This document shows positions 1-8,600 of a stretch of DNA of 59,624 bases, piece after piece. The DNA is from Fretibacterium sp. OH1220_COT-178 (GTDB lineage: Bacteria > Synergistota > Synergistia > Synergistales > Aminobacteriaceae). A program made the translations under genes and the position numbers. The stretch's first letter is position 1. Each line of letters starts with the position of its first letter. The notes under the pieces were generated by a model, which searched no databases, was not told the DNA's origin, and worked only from the letters and a program-made list of their open reading frames with translations. The stretch covers positions 1-59,624 of the forward strand of contig NZ_RQYL01000017.1 of assembly GCF_003860125.1 (NCBI RefSeq), read 5' to 3'.

Positions 1-218
1 GACCGGATGACCACCGGCCTGCCCTCCAGCCGTATCTCTCCGCCGTCGGGCCGGTAGATGCCGAACAGACACTTCATCAGCGTCGACTTACCGGCCCCGT
101 TCTCGCCCATCAGGGCGTGCACGGTCCCCGGACGCACCTTCAGAGAGACCTTGTCCAGTGCGACCACCCCGGGGAACACCTTTGTGATGTCCTTCATCTC
201 GAGAACGTATTCGCTCAT
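1..218 (-). CDS. mglA: Sugar ABC transporter ATP-binding protein MglA, N-terminal part (runs off the window)
   Basis: This is the start of a galactose/methyl-galactoside-type ABC ATPase that powers sugar uptake at the inner membrane. The visible 72 residues begin [17 protein letters not shown] and contain a clean Walker A motif (GENGAGKST) near residue 40. The start ATG at 218 follows a GGGAGA ribosome site. It lies downstream of mglB on the same strand, separated by a gap of about 435 bases with repeats and a terminator. Family assignment rests on the N-terminal sequence and the neighbouring binding protein. The rest of the gene, normally about 500 residues with two ATPase domains, is outside the window. 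Confidence 0.88.
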   Translation of the reverse strand, partial: MSEYVLEMKDITKVFPGVVALDKVSLKVRPGTVHALMGENGAGKSTLMKCLFGIYRPDGGEIRLEGRPVVIR

Positions 219-255
219 TGCCCCATCTCCCTTTTCCGGTTCGACGGCAAATTCG

Positions 256-284
256 AAAAAACCCGCCGGGATTCGTCCGGCGGG
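256..284 (-). terminator. Rho-independent terminator between mglB and mglA
   Basis: On the minus strand an 8-bp stem (CCGCCGG-type arms at 62-69 and 77-84 of the 200s block) with a 7-base loop is followed by six T residues at 256-261. It sits downstream of mglB and 38 bases before the mglA start, so it should cut mglA expression relative to the binding protein. Confidence 0.8.
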
Positions 285-418
285 CGCGTTCGGTTGAACG
301 AAGAAGTGCGCAAAAGGACCAGCTTATTCCTTTCCCACAACGGCATTCCGCAGAGTCGCTGCCGGCCGCTTGGCCAAAAGCGAGCGACTTGGCGCATGAT
401 GTTCGCCCGCCACCTGCT

Positions 419-454
419 TCGCTTCGGCATAAGCGCTCGACGCGCCATTCAAGA
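419..454. repeat. 36-bp direct repeat, copy 1
   Basis: The 36 bases here are identical to 563-598. The shared core includes CTTCGGCATAAGCGCTCGAC. Both copies lie in the mglB-mglA gap. Only two copies with unequal context are seen, so this is not a CRISPR array. Confidence 0.9.
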
Positions 455-512
455 CCTGACGGTCTTGAAGAGGCGGCCGCCTGAGTCGATATGCGGCAAC
501 TGATAAAACCTC

Positions 513-556
513 TAAGCTACCGACACAGCGCACCGCGTTTGGCGGTCGTCTGCTTA
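513..556. repeat. Small inverted-repeat element, copy A1
   Basis: It begins TAAGC-ACCGACAC and ends GGTCGTCTGCTTA, so its ends are imperfect inverted repeats. The same end sequences with different middles recur at 598-656 and 31186-31244. The family looks like REP or miniature palindromic elements found near the 3' ends of genes. Confidence 0.6.
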
Positions 557-562
557 TGGGCC

Positions 563-598
563 TCGCTTCGGCATAAGCGCTCGACGCGCCATTCAAGA
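563..598. repeat. 36-bp direct repeat, copy 2
   Basis: Identical to 419-454, starting 144 bases after the first copy. Inverted-repeat element A1 lies between the copies, and A2 begins at the end of this copy. Confidence 0.9.
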
Positions 599-656
599 AG
601 CGACCGACACAGCATCTGCGGGCTTTCAAGCCCGCAGAGAGCTGGTCGTCTGCTTA
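598..656. repeat. Small inverted-repeat element, copy A2, with strong internal hairpin
   Basis: It has the same AAGCGACCGACAC and GGTCGTCTGCTTA ends as A1. Its middle carries an 11-bp hairpin with a 2-base loop (615-638, arms TCTGCGGGCTT and AAGCCCGCAGA). The right end supplies the TAA stop codon of mglB (654-656), so the element abuts that gene's 3' end exactly. It may stabilise the mglB mRNA or weaken read-through. Confidence 0.65.
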
Positions 657-1667
657 CATAAACTCCTTATAATTCTCGGCCGTCACCTTGACGTAGGGGA
701 TCCAGACGTACTTGCCGTCGGTGACCTCGTAGCCGATGGCCTCCTTGTCGATGGCCTTGCCCTGAGCGGCGGCAAAGGCGATCCGCACGGCCGCCCAGCC
801 CTGGTTCTTCGCATCGTTCAGGACCGTGCCCAGCATGGTCCCCTTGCTCATGGCCTCGAGCGCCGGGGCCGTGGCGTCCACCCCCACGACGGGGATGTAC
901 TTCTTGGGGTCGCCCATGTTGTACCCCTCGGCCTTCAGGGCCTCGATGGCGCCCAGGGCCATGTCGTCGTTGTTGCCCAGGACCGCCTCGATCTTGTCCA
1001 GCCCCACCGCCGCGATGAAGCCCTTCATCTTGTCGGTGCCCTGGACCTTGTCCCAGTTGGCCGTATCGCTGCCCAGCTCCTCGACGTCGAAACCGCCGTC
1101 CTTCATGGCCTTGATGGAGTACTCCGTGCGCAGCGTGGCGTCCTGGTGCCCCTGCTCGCCGCGCAGCATGATGTACTGGATCTTGCCGTCCTTGTTCTTG
1201 TCCGCATCCGGATTCTTCTTGAAGTAGTCCACAATCAGCTCGCCCGACTGCGTGCCGGACTCCTCCGCCCGCGCACCGACGTACCAGATCTTGTCGTAGG
1301 CCTTCATGACCTCCGCGTCCGGCTCGCGGTTGATGAAGACGATCGGCAGCCCCTCGGCCCTGGCCTTCTCCATCAGGGGGCCGGCGGCCGTCCGGTCCAC
1401 CGGGTTGACGACCAGAGCGGTGACGCCCTTGGTGACGTAGGTGTCCACCTGGTCGTTCTGGACCGGCTGCTTGTTCTGGGAATCCACGATCTCCAGCTCG
1501 CCCCCCAGCTTCTCCATCTCCGCCTTCATGTTGTTGCGCACCCCCGTCATGAAGGTGTCGTCGAACTTGTAGATGCAGGCGCCGACCAGAACATCGGAGG
1601 CGAAAACAGCCCCCGCGACGCAGAGGATGGACAGGACCGCAACCGAAAACAACAACCCTTTCCTCAT
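654..1667 (-). CDS. mglB: Periplasmic galactose/glucose-binding protein MglB
   Basis: This is a 337-residue solute-binding protein for sugar uptake, secreted to the periplasm to feed the Mgl ABC transporter. The signal peptide (MRKGLLFSVAVLSILC...VFA) covers about residues 1-23. The type I periplasmic-binding fold follows. A calcium-loop-like segment (DADKNKDGKIQ) at about 180-190 is typical of MglB. I chose the ATG at 1667 because GGGAGGGG lies 6 bases before it; an upstream in-frame extension lacks a ribosome site and would hide the signal peptide. The gene precedes mglA in the same direction. The exact sugar is inferred from family resemblance. Confidence 0.9.
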   Translation of the reverse strand: MRKGLLFSVAVLSILCVAGAVFASDVLVGACIYKFDDTFMTGVRNNMKAEMEKLGGELEIVDSQNKQPVQNDQVDTYVTKGVTALVVNPVDRTAAGPLMEKARAEGLPIVFINREPDAEVMKAYDKIWYVGARAEESGTQSGELIVDYFKKNPDADKNKDGKIQYIMLRGEQGHQDATLRTEYSIKAMKDGGFDVEELGSDTANWDKVQGTDKMKGFIAAVGLDKIEAVLGNNDDMALGAIEALKAEGYNMGDPKKYIPVVGVDATAPALEAMSKGTMLGTVLNDAKNQGWAAVRIAFAAAQGKAIDKEAIGYEVTDGKYVWIPYVKVTAENYKEFM

Positions 1668-1849
1668 GAAATACCCCTCCCTATTCGTTTTTGTCTCGAC
1701 CCGTAACAACACCCACAAAATTTCCGCCGAAAAACTTCAGCCCGACCGTCCAAACGAGAAAAACGGAATTCGCCGGAACGCTTTATCCCTACCCTCGGCC
1801 GGCGACGCCCGCAGACGCGCCAGCCCCCTCCGGAGGCCTAGGCGCCCGA

Positions 1850-2608
1850 TCAATTGCTGCGCGGCCGCGGGATGGGATTGAGGATCACGTCGCCCATCTC
1901 CATGGAAGGGCCGGGCTCCCGGTCGGCGCTGACACCGAACTCCTCCGGCAGGCCCACGGGCGATGCCTTGAAGGTCTCGCGCTCCTCCGCCTGCGCCCGG
2001 GGGATCCTGAGCTCGGGCGCACTGGCACGACCCCAGCGTTTGAGGGCCGTACTCCGGGCCGAATCCGAAAGGAGCAGAGGGCTCCACCAGAACCGATCCG
2101 TGCTCGGCGTGCCGAAGAAGAGCGCGCTCTTGTCCTCGTCCCACCCCTCCGCGATCCTCACACCGAAGGGCCGGGCCCCTTTCCCGGAGGGATCCGGACG
2201 CACCGCCGCGAGCCAAGCCAGGGAACCGCCCATCCAGGGAATGCCGCCGGCCCCGTCGTGGACTCCGAGCTCCGAGGCGTTGGCCCTCAGATACTTGCGT
2301 GCCGTCGAGTAGGCGGGTACGGGAATGCCCACCCACCAGCTTCCCGAGGACTCGGCGATCCGGACGGAGTCCGGCCAGCCCTCGGGAAGGCTGTCCGCCC
2401 GGAGGTAACGCTCCAGGTGGACCGGCTCGGGGAGCCCTTCCGACACGGACCGATGCAGGTTGATCGCCGTCGCGAGCGCGTAGAGCGTTCCCAGCACCCG
2501 GTGCACCTCAGGATCGGGCTCGACGCGAACGGCGTGAGCCGGCGCGGCGAGGGAACACAGAAGCAACGCCGCCAATATGCACAAAGCCACAGAGCAGGAG
2601 TGTCGCAT
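1850..2608 (-). CDS. Exported protein of unknown function
   Basis: This encodes 252 residues that I do not recognise. The start at 2608 opens with a good Sec signal peptide (MRHSCSVALCILAALLLCSLAAPAHA), and AAAGGGG lies upstream. The mature part is rich in Trp, Pro and Ser, with segments such as SGSWWVGIPVPAY and RFWWSPLLLSDS. No catalytic motif or membrane segment is visible after the signal, so a periplasmic location is likely. It stands alone between mglB and the glycerate kinase. A longer upstream reading frame (to 2758) has no ribosome site and would bury the signal peptide. Confidence 0.65.
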   Translation of the reverse strand: MRHSCSVALCILAALLLCSLAAPAHAVRVEPDPEVHRVLGTLYALATAINLHRSVSEGLPEPVHLERYLRADSLPEGWPDSVRIAESSGSWWVGIPVPAYSTARKYLRANASELGVHDGAGGIPWMGGSLAWLAAVRPDPSGKGARPFGVRIAEGWDEDKSALFFGTPSTDRFWWSPLLLSDSARSTALKRWGRASAPELRIPRAQAEERETFKASPVGLPEEFGVSADREPGPSMEMGDVILNPIPRPRSN

Positions 2609-2754
2609 GGCCGAAGTTCCCCTTTCACAAAACTCGGACGGCCCGGCCGGGTTGCCGGGAAACGGCGCGGAAGACCGCATACGCTTCTTCCGCTCCTCGG
2701 CATTCGCCGCAAATCCGTACCGTATTGTTATTTTATCAGTCTTTACATTTTTCC

Positions 2755-2788
2755 ACAAAAAAACCGCGGAACCTGGGGGTTCCGCGGT
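2755..2788 (-). terminator. Terminator after glycerate kinase
   Basis: An 11-bp perfect stem (ACCGCGGAACC and GGTTCCGCGGT) with a 4-base loop at 2763-2788 is followed on the minus strand by a T-rich run at 2755-2762. It lies just after the glycerate kinase stop codon. Confidence 0.88.
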
Positions 2789-2815
2789 CCTCGACGGCAG
2801 GGAGTCAAAAAACCG

Positions 2816-4090
2816 TCATCCTTTTCCTTGCCCGCAGAGCACCAGGGTCAGATCGTTGACGTTCGTCCCGGTCGGCCCCGTGACGACCAGTCCGCCCACG
2901 GCCTCCAGTGCCGTGTAGGAGTCGTTGTCCGCCAAGGCCCTCTCGATGTCGAACCCCCGCCCCCTCAGCAGTTCGGCCGTGTTCCCGTCCACGATCCCGC
3001 CCGCCGCTTCGGTGGGCCCGTCCGTCCCATCGGAGCCGACGGACGCGACGACCGTCCCGGCCAGCCCCGCGATGCCGCGCGCGGCCGAAAGGGCCAGTTC
3101 CTGATTGCGCCCGCCCTTGCCCTTTCCGGTCAGACGAACCACCGTCTCCCCGCCCAGAATCAGGGCGCAGGGCGCTGCCGCGGGACGACCCGTCCCATGC
3201 ACCTCCCGGGCCAGCGAGGCCAGGAACGCTCCGGCCTCCCGGGCCTCGCAGTTCAGGGTCGTGGTGAGGACAAGGGGCGCGTAGCCCCGCTCCTCCGCGG
3301 ATCTCTCCGCAGCCGCACAGAGGGCGCTCACGCTGCCCGTGACCACGGCCGTGACGTTGTCCAGACGCTTGGGCGTCTCCTGCTCCAGAAGCCCGATCAG
3401 ACGGGGACGCAGCGAGAGGCCGTACTTGCGCACGATCGCCAGGGTCTCCTCCGCCGTGGAGGCATCCGGCCAGGCGGGCCCGGAGGCGATGCTGTCCAGC
3501 CGGTCGCCCAGGACGTCGGAGAGCACCACCGCATGGACGTGTGCGGGGGCGGCCAGATGTGCGAACCGGCCGGCCTTCACGGAGGAGAGACGTTTGCGGA
3601 CCCGGTTGATCTCCACGATGTCGGCCCCGCAGGCAAGCAGCTGCTCCGTCACGTCGACGAGATCGTCGAGCGACACCCCGTCCAGCGGACGTTCGAAGAG
3701 CGCGGACCCGCCGCCCGAGACGAGAAACAGCACGGTATCGTCGGGCCCGAGCTCCCGCACGTGGGCGAGGAGGGCCTCCGTGCCCCTCAGGGTGTTCTCG
3801 TCCGGAAGAGGATGCCCGGCCTCGAAGATATCGAGCCCGGCGATGGGCCCCATCGAGTGCCCGTACTTGGTGACGACCGCGCCGCCGGCGAGCTCCGGCC
3901 CCAAAAAATCGGCGGCGGCCCTTGCCATCCGCCACGCCGCCTTGCCGATGGCCGCGACGACGATACGGCCCCGGCCCCGTCGCGTCGAGAATTCCCGAGA
4001 CGCCAGGGCCTCCCTCACGGCGTTCTCGGGCAGCACCCTCCCGATGGCCTCCCGGACGATGTGCATCGCATCCCGACGCAGGGAATCCAC
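2816..4090 (-). CDS. gckA: Glycerate 2-kinase, MOFRL/GckA family
   Basis: This 424-residue enzyme is predicted to phosphorylate D-glycerate with ATP, giving 2-phosphoglycerate for glycolysis or gluconeogenesis in the cytoplasm. The N-terminal DUF4147 domain shows [13 protein letters not shown] (about 44-56) and the Gly-rich [15 protein letters not shown] (about 121-135). The C-terminal MOFRL domain has [19 protein letters not shown] (about 309-327) and [11 protein letters not shown]. The length fits the family. The start is GTG at 4090, chosen because the frame is closed further upstream; an AGGA lies about 9 bases before it. The upstream fragment at 4102-4196 looks like the tail of a former operon partner. 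Confidence 0.9.
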   Translation of the reverse strand: MDSLRRDAMHIVREAIGRVLPENAVREALASREFSTRRGRGRIVVAAIGKAAWRMARAAADFLGPELAGGAVVTKYGHSMGPIAGLDIFEAGHPLPDENTLRGTEALLAHVRELGPDDTVLFLVSGGGSALFERPLDGVSLDDLVDVTEQLLACGADIVEINRVRKRLSSVKAGRFAHLAAPAHVHAVVLSDVLGDRLDSIASGPAWPDASTAEETLAIVRKYGLSLRPRLIGLLEQETPKRLDNVTAVVTGSVSALCAAAERSAEERGYAPLVLTTTLNCEAREAGAFLASLAREVHGTGRPAAAPCALILGGETVVRLTGKGKGGRNQELALSAARGIAGLAGTVVASVGSDGTDGPTEAAGGIVDGNTAELLRGRGFDIERALADNDSYTALEAVGGLVVTGPTGTNVNDLTLVLCGQGKG

Positions 4091-4101
4091 GTTTTGCCGT
4101 C

Positions 4102-4196
4102 CTATCTCGTCCCCCTCCTCTCGAAGGCCCCGAGCACACGGGCCATGACCTCCTCCGAGCCGAAGCTCCCCGCCTTGGCCGGGCCAGACCCCGGGT
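4102..4196 (-). pseudogene. 3' remnant resembling a four-carbon acid sugar kinase (DUF1537)
   Basis: The minus-strand frame here ends [18 protein letters not shown] plus a few residues, with its stop at 4102-4104, 11 bases before the glycerate kinase start. That ending resembles the C terminus of DUF1537 sugar-acid kinases (lysine-[ST]-G-[NS]-F-G...), which often neighbour glycerate kinases. The frame continues into the 50-bp repeat and then stops resembling a gene, so the upstream part of the gene was lost at the island junction. Assignment is by a short motif only. Confidence 0.4.
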
Positions 4197-4246
4197 CTAT
4201 TGGTGCTCGCCCTTCAGGTAGCGATGAAAAGCCTCGTTGCACCACA
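4197..4246. repeat. Left 50-bp direct repeat bounding the island (attL-like)
   Basis: These 50 bases match 12774-12823 exactly. The right copy forms the last 15 codons plus the stop codon of the exported protein at 12774-14006; this left copy stands alone. A foreign-looking segment lies between them. Confidence 0.9.
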
Positions 4247-4278
4247 CCCGGTTTGTATGTAAGCAACCCCAAATTATT

Positions 4279-4401
4279 CTACAGTTTAACAGTAATGTTT
4301 TCGACAACCTTATCCTCCGCTACCAGAGTTGGAATGGCCAACATTGTTGCATGAACTGACACAACCGGCACATCTCCTGCATGTAAAATATTCTCGCTAG
4401 A
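4279..4401 (-). pseudogene. Short coding remnant, possibly a TAXI-type TRAP binding protein
   Basis: On the minus strand about 40 codons read ENILHAGDVPVVSVHATM and continue to LVAEDKVVENITVKL before a stop at 4279. The pattern resembles the region near the end of TAXI-TRAP solute-binding proteins (D-V-P-T-V...L-x-E-D-x-V-Y-x-I-T-K). There is no start codon and a stop lies directly upstream, so it cannot be a working gene. The rest of 4247-4486 holds no gene that I can see. Confidence 0.28.
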
Positions 4402-4486
4402 TTATAAATTCAAGACCATTTTTGTGACCCCAAGCGGCCGCACCCTTTACCGAGTTAATGTGTAAGTTTAAAATGGGTTCCTCGCC

Positions 4487-5671
4487 TCAATTTTGGTGTC
4501 CGTCGAGAAGTTCCTGCACTTCTGCAACTGTACAGCAATTTGCGTGTGCCAGAGTATTGCGACAGCAACGTAAGAAATCGATGCGTTTTCTAAGGCTTTC
4601 ATCCGGGAGATACAGCATATACATTCGATCTGCTTTTCTTTGGTGAAGCATATAATGCAGCCCACCGAGGTCAAGATCCTCCGGGGTTTCGACTTCTTTC
4701 TCGTATTGCTTCATAGGGCACCCCCCGGAGGATAATTCCTTTAAAGCAACATCGATTTCATCGCGTAGCTGCTGGATAACCCCCATGCGTTCAATCTCAA
4801 TAAGCGGGAAAAGTACCTGCACTTGTGCCGTCCATAGCCTTTTCTTCAGTTCGGCGACATTTCCCTGCCGTGAGCAGGCAAGAATATGAGTGCTCGCAAC
4901 GTTACTACCTCTGCGCTCAAACTCTGGCATATCCGCGACACACCGTACCCTCTCCAACGGTTCTTCGTGTTTGAAATCCGTGGTGCCGATCAACCTTTCA
5001 GAAACTTCGGCATCCATTCCGCACAGGAGGGCGGCAACATTTGCAATATACTTTTTCCAGTTGTCGCCATAAGGAAATCGTCCGTCCGGATCATCCAGGA
5101 CAAAACTGTTAAAAAGCTGCAAATCGTAGCCGCCAACGTAATCGCTGAATTTAATACTTTTCAATTGTTTTCTGTTGGGAACAAAAACGTTATCCTTTAC
5201 CTCCAGCACAAAAAGACCATCTTCAACGGAATGTACTGTATATTTGCTACAGAACTCTATCCACTTTGAAGCACGGTTACCATCAAGCCCCTTAACCCAC
5301 ACGACACAATTTTGAAGGGCCCTATTCTGGACAAGGTAATCCTGGATTGTGACTCCGGCACTCTCACGATACCCGTTTCGTACGGTAGGGTCACGAACAA
5401 TATTCTCCAGAAGGTACCTGCCGGGTTCCCTATCTCTGGAACATTCTTCGTCATCGTCCAGAAACTGAATGAGTGTATTTGTTGAATTGGCGTGTTGTTT
5501 AAATTCCGATTCAGAAATTTGACGCATGGAGTGGCGCCACGGCAAATCTTCCGGAACCGTCAGCACGACCGTGTTTTTATCAAGCAATGCATCTACTGTC
5601 TTCAATATGACCGTATGGGGTCCCGTAATACTGTTCCACCAGAAATTTGCCCACTGATCACTTGTCATCAT
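4487..5671 (-). CDS. HEPN-motif protein, likely RNase effector paired with the STAND-like ATPase
   Basis: This encodes 394 residues that I cannot name. The C-terminal 60 residues are helical and contain RNTLAH (about 371-376), a perfect R-x4-H HEPN ribonuclease signature. The first 200 residues look like an alpha/beta domain (VILKTVDALLDKNTVVLTVP, about 20-40) without a Walker A motif, perhaps an inactive P-loop domain. The ATG at 5671 follows AGAGG and overlaps the end of the 1799-residue ATPase gene by 14 bases, so the two are translationally coupled. By analogy with HEPN toxins it may cleave RNA when the partner senses infection. The HEPN motif is seen; the activity is inferred. Confidence 0.75.
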   Translation of the reverse strand: MMTSDQWANFWWNSITGPHTVILKTVDALLDKNTVVLTVPEDLPWRHSMRQISESEFKQHANSTNTLIQFLDDDEECSRDREPGRYLLENIVRDPTVRNGYRESAGVTIQDYLVQNRALQNCVVWVKGLDGNRASKWIEFCSKYTVHSVEDGLFVLEVKDNVFVPNRKQLKSIKFSDYVGGYDLQLFNSFVLDDPDGRFPYGDNWKKYIANVAALLCGMDAEVSERLIGTTDFKHEEPLERVRCVADMPEFERRGSNVASTHILACSRQGNVAELKKRLWTAQVQVLFPLIEIERMGVIQQLRDEIDVALKELSSGGCPMKQYEKEVETPEDLDLGGLHYMLHQRKADRMYMLYLPDESLRKRIDFLRCCRNTLAHANCCTVAEVQELLDGHQN

Positions 5672-8600
5672 GAGAGACCTCTGCTTTGTTGTTGTCACGA
5701 ATGTCCTTCTCAATGCTTTCTATGCTGGCTCCTACATAATCGATGAAAGCATGACGCCGCATACGATACGCGACAGACGGGTTGGAATCTTGCCTGGGTT
5801 TACTTAAAATCCCCATATCAACCATTTCGTCCAGAAGTACTGTCTGCTCTGAAGAACTTTTTTCCTTCAGGCAATGGATATCATAGGAAGTCACGACCTG
5901 TTTGATGTCATCAACCGTAAACCCAAGGCGGCGTTCGCCAGCATAATAGTAATGCAATAAAACGATGCAACGGGCAAGCATGGAATAATGTTCGTCGAGG
6001 TCAAGTGACCACTGAAACTTATCACGGATGCTCCTGTTTAAATCCGCAGAGTTCATAATGGAGCCAAGTTGAGCCTCCTTGAGAGGGAATGGCGGGTTGT
6101 TGTTGACGTTATAATATTTTTCGTAGTCATCCATGAATGTCTGTACAAGGGTATAGCCGAAGAACTGGAGAATTCCTGGATAGTAATTTGTGTTTGTAAG
6201 GATGGTTTCCAGGTGCGGATTTTCAATCTGGAACCCGAGATAGCGCAGCGGCCTTGACAGCAGTTGTATGGCATCGATTGGAGAAAGCGGCTTGATGCAA
6301 AGCGAACTCCCTAACTGCCCAAATATACCATTGAGCGCCGTGGCATTTTTAGCGCGACAAACATTATGGAGCCCGGCCAGCACGAATTTGAAGTTATTTT
6401 TTGTAACACGTTTTAATTCAATCAATGGCTGCAGAGGGGCATATTTAACCTTACTGATGGCCTCCAGAAAGTTGTCAGCCTCATCTATAAGGAGCAGCAT
6501 TGATGCAATCTTGTGTTTACGGAACATCGCGCCAATCTGGTCGCATAACCCCTTCAATGTATTGCACGAGGTGAAAGACAACCCCGTTTTTCCCGTAATG
6601 TCGCCACAGAGTTTTTCCACAAGCGGTCCTTCCTGCTTGTAATCCTTGATATCGCTGAACACCGCATAAGCCTGATTTTCAGGGGCATGGAAACGGCTTT
6701 CAGCACGCTGGAGCAGGGCTGTCTTGCCAAGCTGGCGACCGCCATAAACCACGCAAGCCCCTGTTGGCTGCAGGATTGAGGCAAGTTCACTGCGGCGTCC
6801 AAAGAACATCTCCTCTGCCACTGCCCCACCGTCACGCAAAAACGGCTGGTATGTTGTGTATGGCAACGTACACTTAAGCATGGAAGGAAGGCGTTCGGCA
6901 GACTGGTGCATAGCAAGATACAGTACAAGCACCCGGTCAATCAACAAAAACGGGCGCTGCCACGATGTCTGTGTATGGAACGTCTCAGCCACCTGTCTGC
7001 GCTCCGCCTTATCGAGGAAATGGTCGATAAGGACGATAACAGGCCCACTGGGGTTCTTCATAGAAGCTAGAATCTCTATGATCTCCCTGGCAGGATGCTT
7101 CCCGTACAATACGAGAACAGAAAGCGGCGACTTCATCTGTGTTCCGAAAGCAGCAATAGGATGGTTATAATCCGTCCGATTTGCGTCTACCTTTGTTACA
7201 AGAAGGCTATATTGCTCTTCCTTCGTACCTGATATTTTTTTGATTCCATTCACTGTAAAACCTAGAGATGAAAAGAATGCCCTGAGCTGACTGTCCGTAC
7301 CCGCAATATCCTTGCTTACAGGCCAGTTCTCAAGAAAGGTCTGACTGTCATCCCTCAACCTGCTGGTCCAATCGCCGGATGTTGTTTTCGCCTTCATGGC
7401 CTGAATAACATAGTCTACTCCAAATTTTTTCAGCGGTTTCCCCGTGTTGCGACGACATGTGTTATAAATAGGCTCGAAGCTTTCATCGGAAAGGAATTCA
7501 GACAATCCCTCGCCGCTATCCTGCGTTGCCGTCAATTCATCCTCCGAAAACTGCGTCTCACCGTTATCAAAGCGATTGATATACTCCTCAGCAACAGTAA
7601 AGTTTTTGTCCTGCTCCAGCAGCCTTTCAGCCTCTTCCAGAAGCAATGATGTTCCATCTGCATGCAATCTGGCCCTGCGTTCCGACAGATCTTTACGCAG
7701 CTCGGACTGCCGTTGCGCAGTAAAATCCTCAATTTGCTGTCCCAGGGCATGCAGAAACTGCCCCCAGCAGCCAAAATCTCTGGGCTCGTCCACATCCTGC
7801 TCAGGGGTTGGGAAGAAGTTCTCTCTGTACATTTCCAGGATGTCAAACAGGTTTTCCTTGGAGTCCTCATCAATGCGATAAAAGGTGTAATCCAGTTCAA
7901 GGCGATCCTTGAATTCTTTTGTCCTGATTTCCGCCGTTTTTCGGGCACTGATTATGTCCTGTCTGGAGACAGTATGTCCCGGACCGCTCAGATAGTTTTC
8001 AATCATCAACAGTTGATGCAGATTATCCTGCATGGAAGAGCCCCGTCTGAACACCTCATCCCTTGCTTCTTTCAGGCTGAGGACCGGCGCGGTGATATGG
8101 CGCAACACATTGCGCCAAGGTTCATAGTATTTAACATCGCACAACGACTCGTCCATGACGGGAATACCATCATCGTCCAGAGAAATGATCCCTGTGGACA
8201 ATAAATCCGCAAAGGGCAAGGTCTCCTCACGATCACCCTGCAGGCGCCGCCGCATAAGATCAAGCATACGGAGCAGAATACACGGTTCGTCTGATCTATA
8301 CATTGGCGTGAGGTCAGCAGTTAGCTCATTGAGGACACTCAGAATCTCCGTCCTCAGGTTGTAGATTCTGCCGGTATTGTAATGACGGTTCTCTACATCT
8401 TCGATTTCGCACCATGTTTTCATAAGTCTCAGACGCCTGTAAAAGGCGTTCAAGATTTGCTGCTTTGCAACGTATTGTAAAGATGTAAGCCTGATCATAT
8501 TGTTTCCCAGTCTGGTCCTGGCCCATTCCTGATCAAGTTTTTGATCAATTTTTTGTTCTGACAGCTCAAGCGAAGAATCCTCACCCTCATCGCAATACTC

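Noticed and set aside
419-598. Possible CRISPR array from two 36-bp repeats
   Set aside because: Only two copies, with 108 bases between them that contain another repeat element, and no cas genes.
324-629. Minus-strand 101-residue frame with a repeated NGASSAYAEA motif
   Set aside because: The protein repeat is just the 36-bp DNA repeat translated twice. There is no ribosome site, and the region contains inverted-repeat elements.
1691-4354. Plus-strand open frame of 887 codons
   Set aside because: It lies antisense to mglB upstream sequence, the exported protein and the glycerate kinase, which have clear family matches, signal peptides and ribosome sites. The frame is Arg/Pro/Gly-rich, as expected for a GC-driven shadow.
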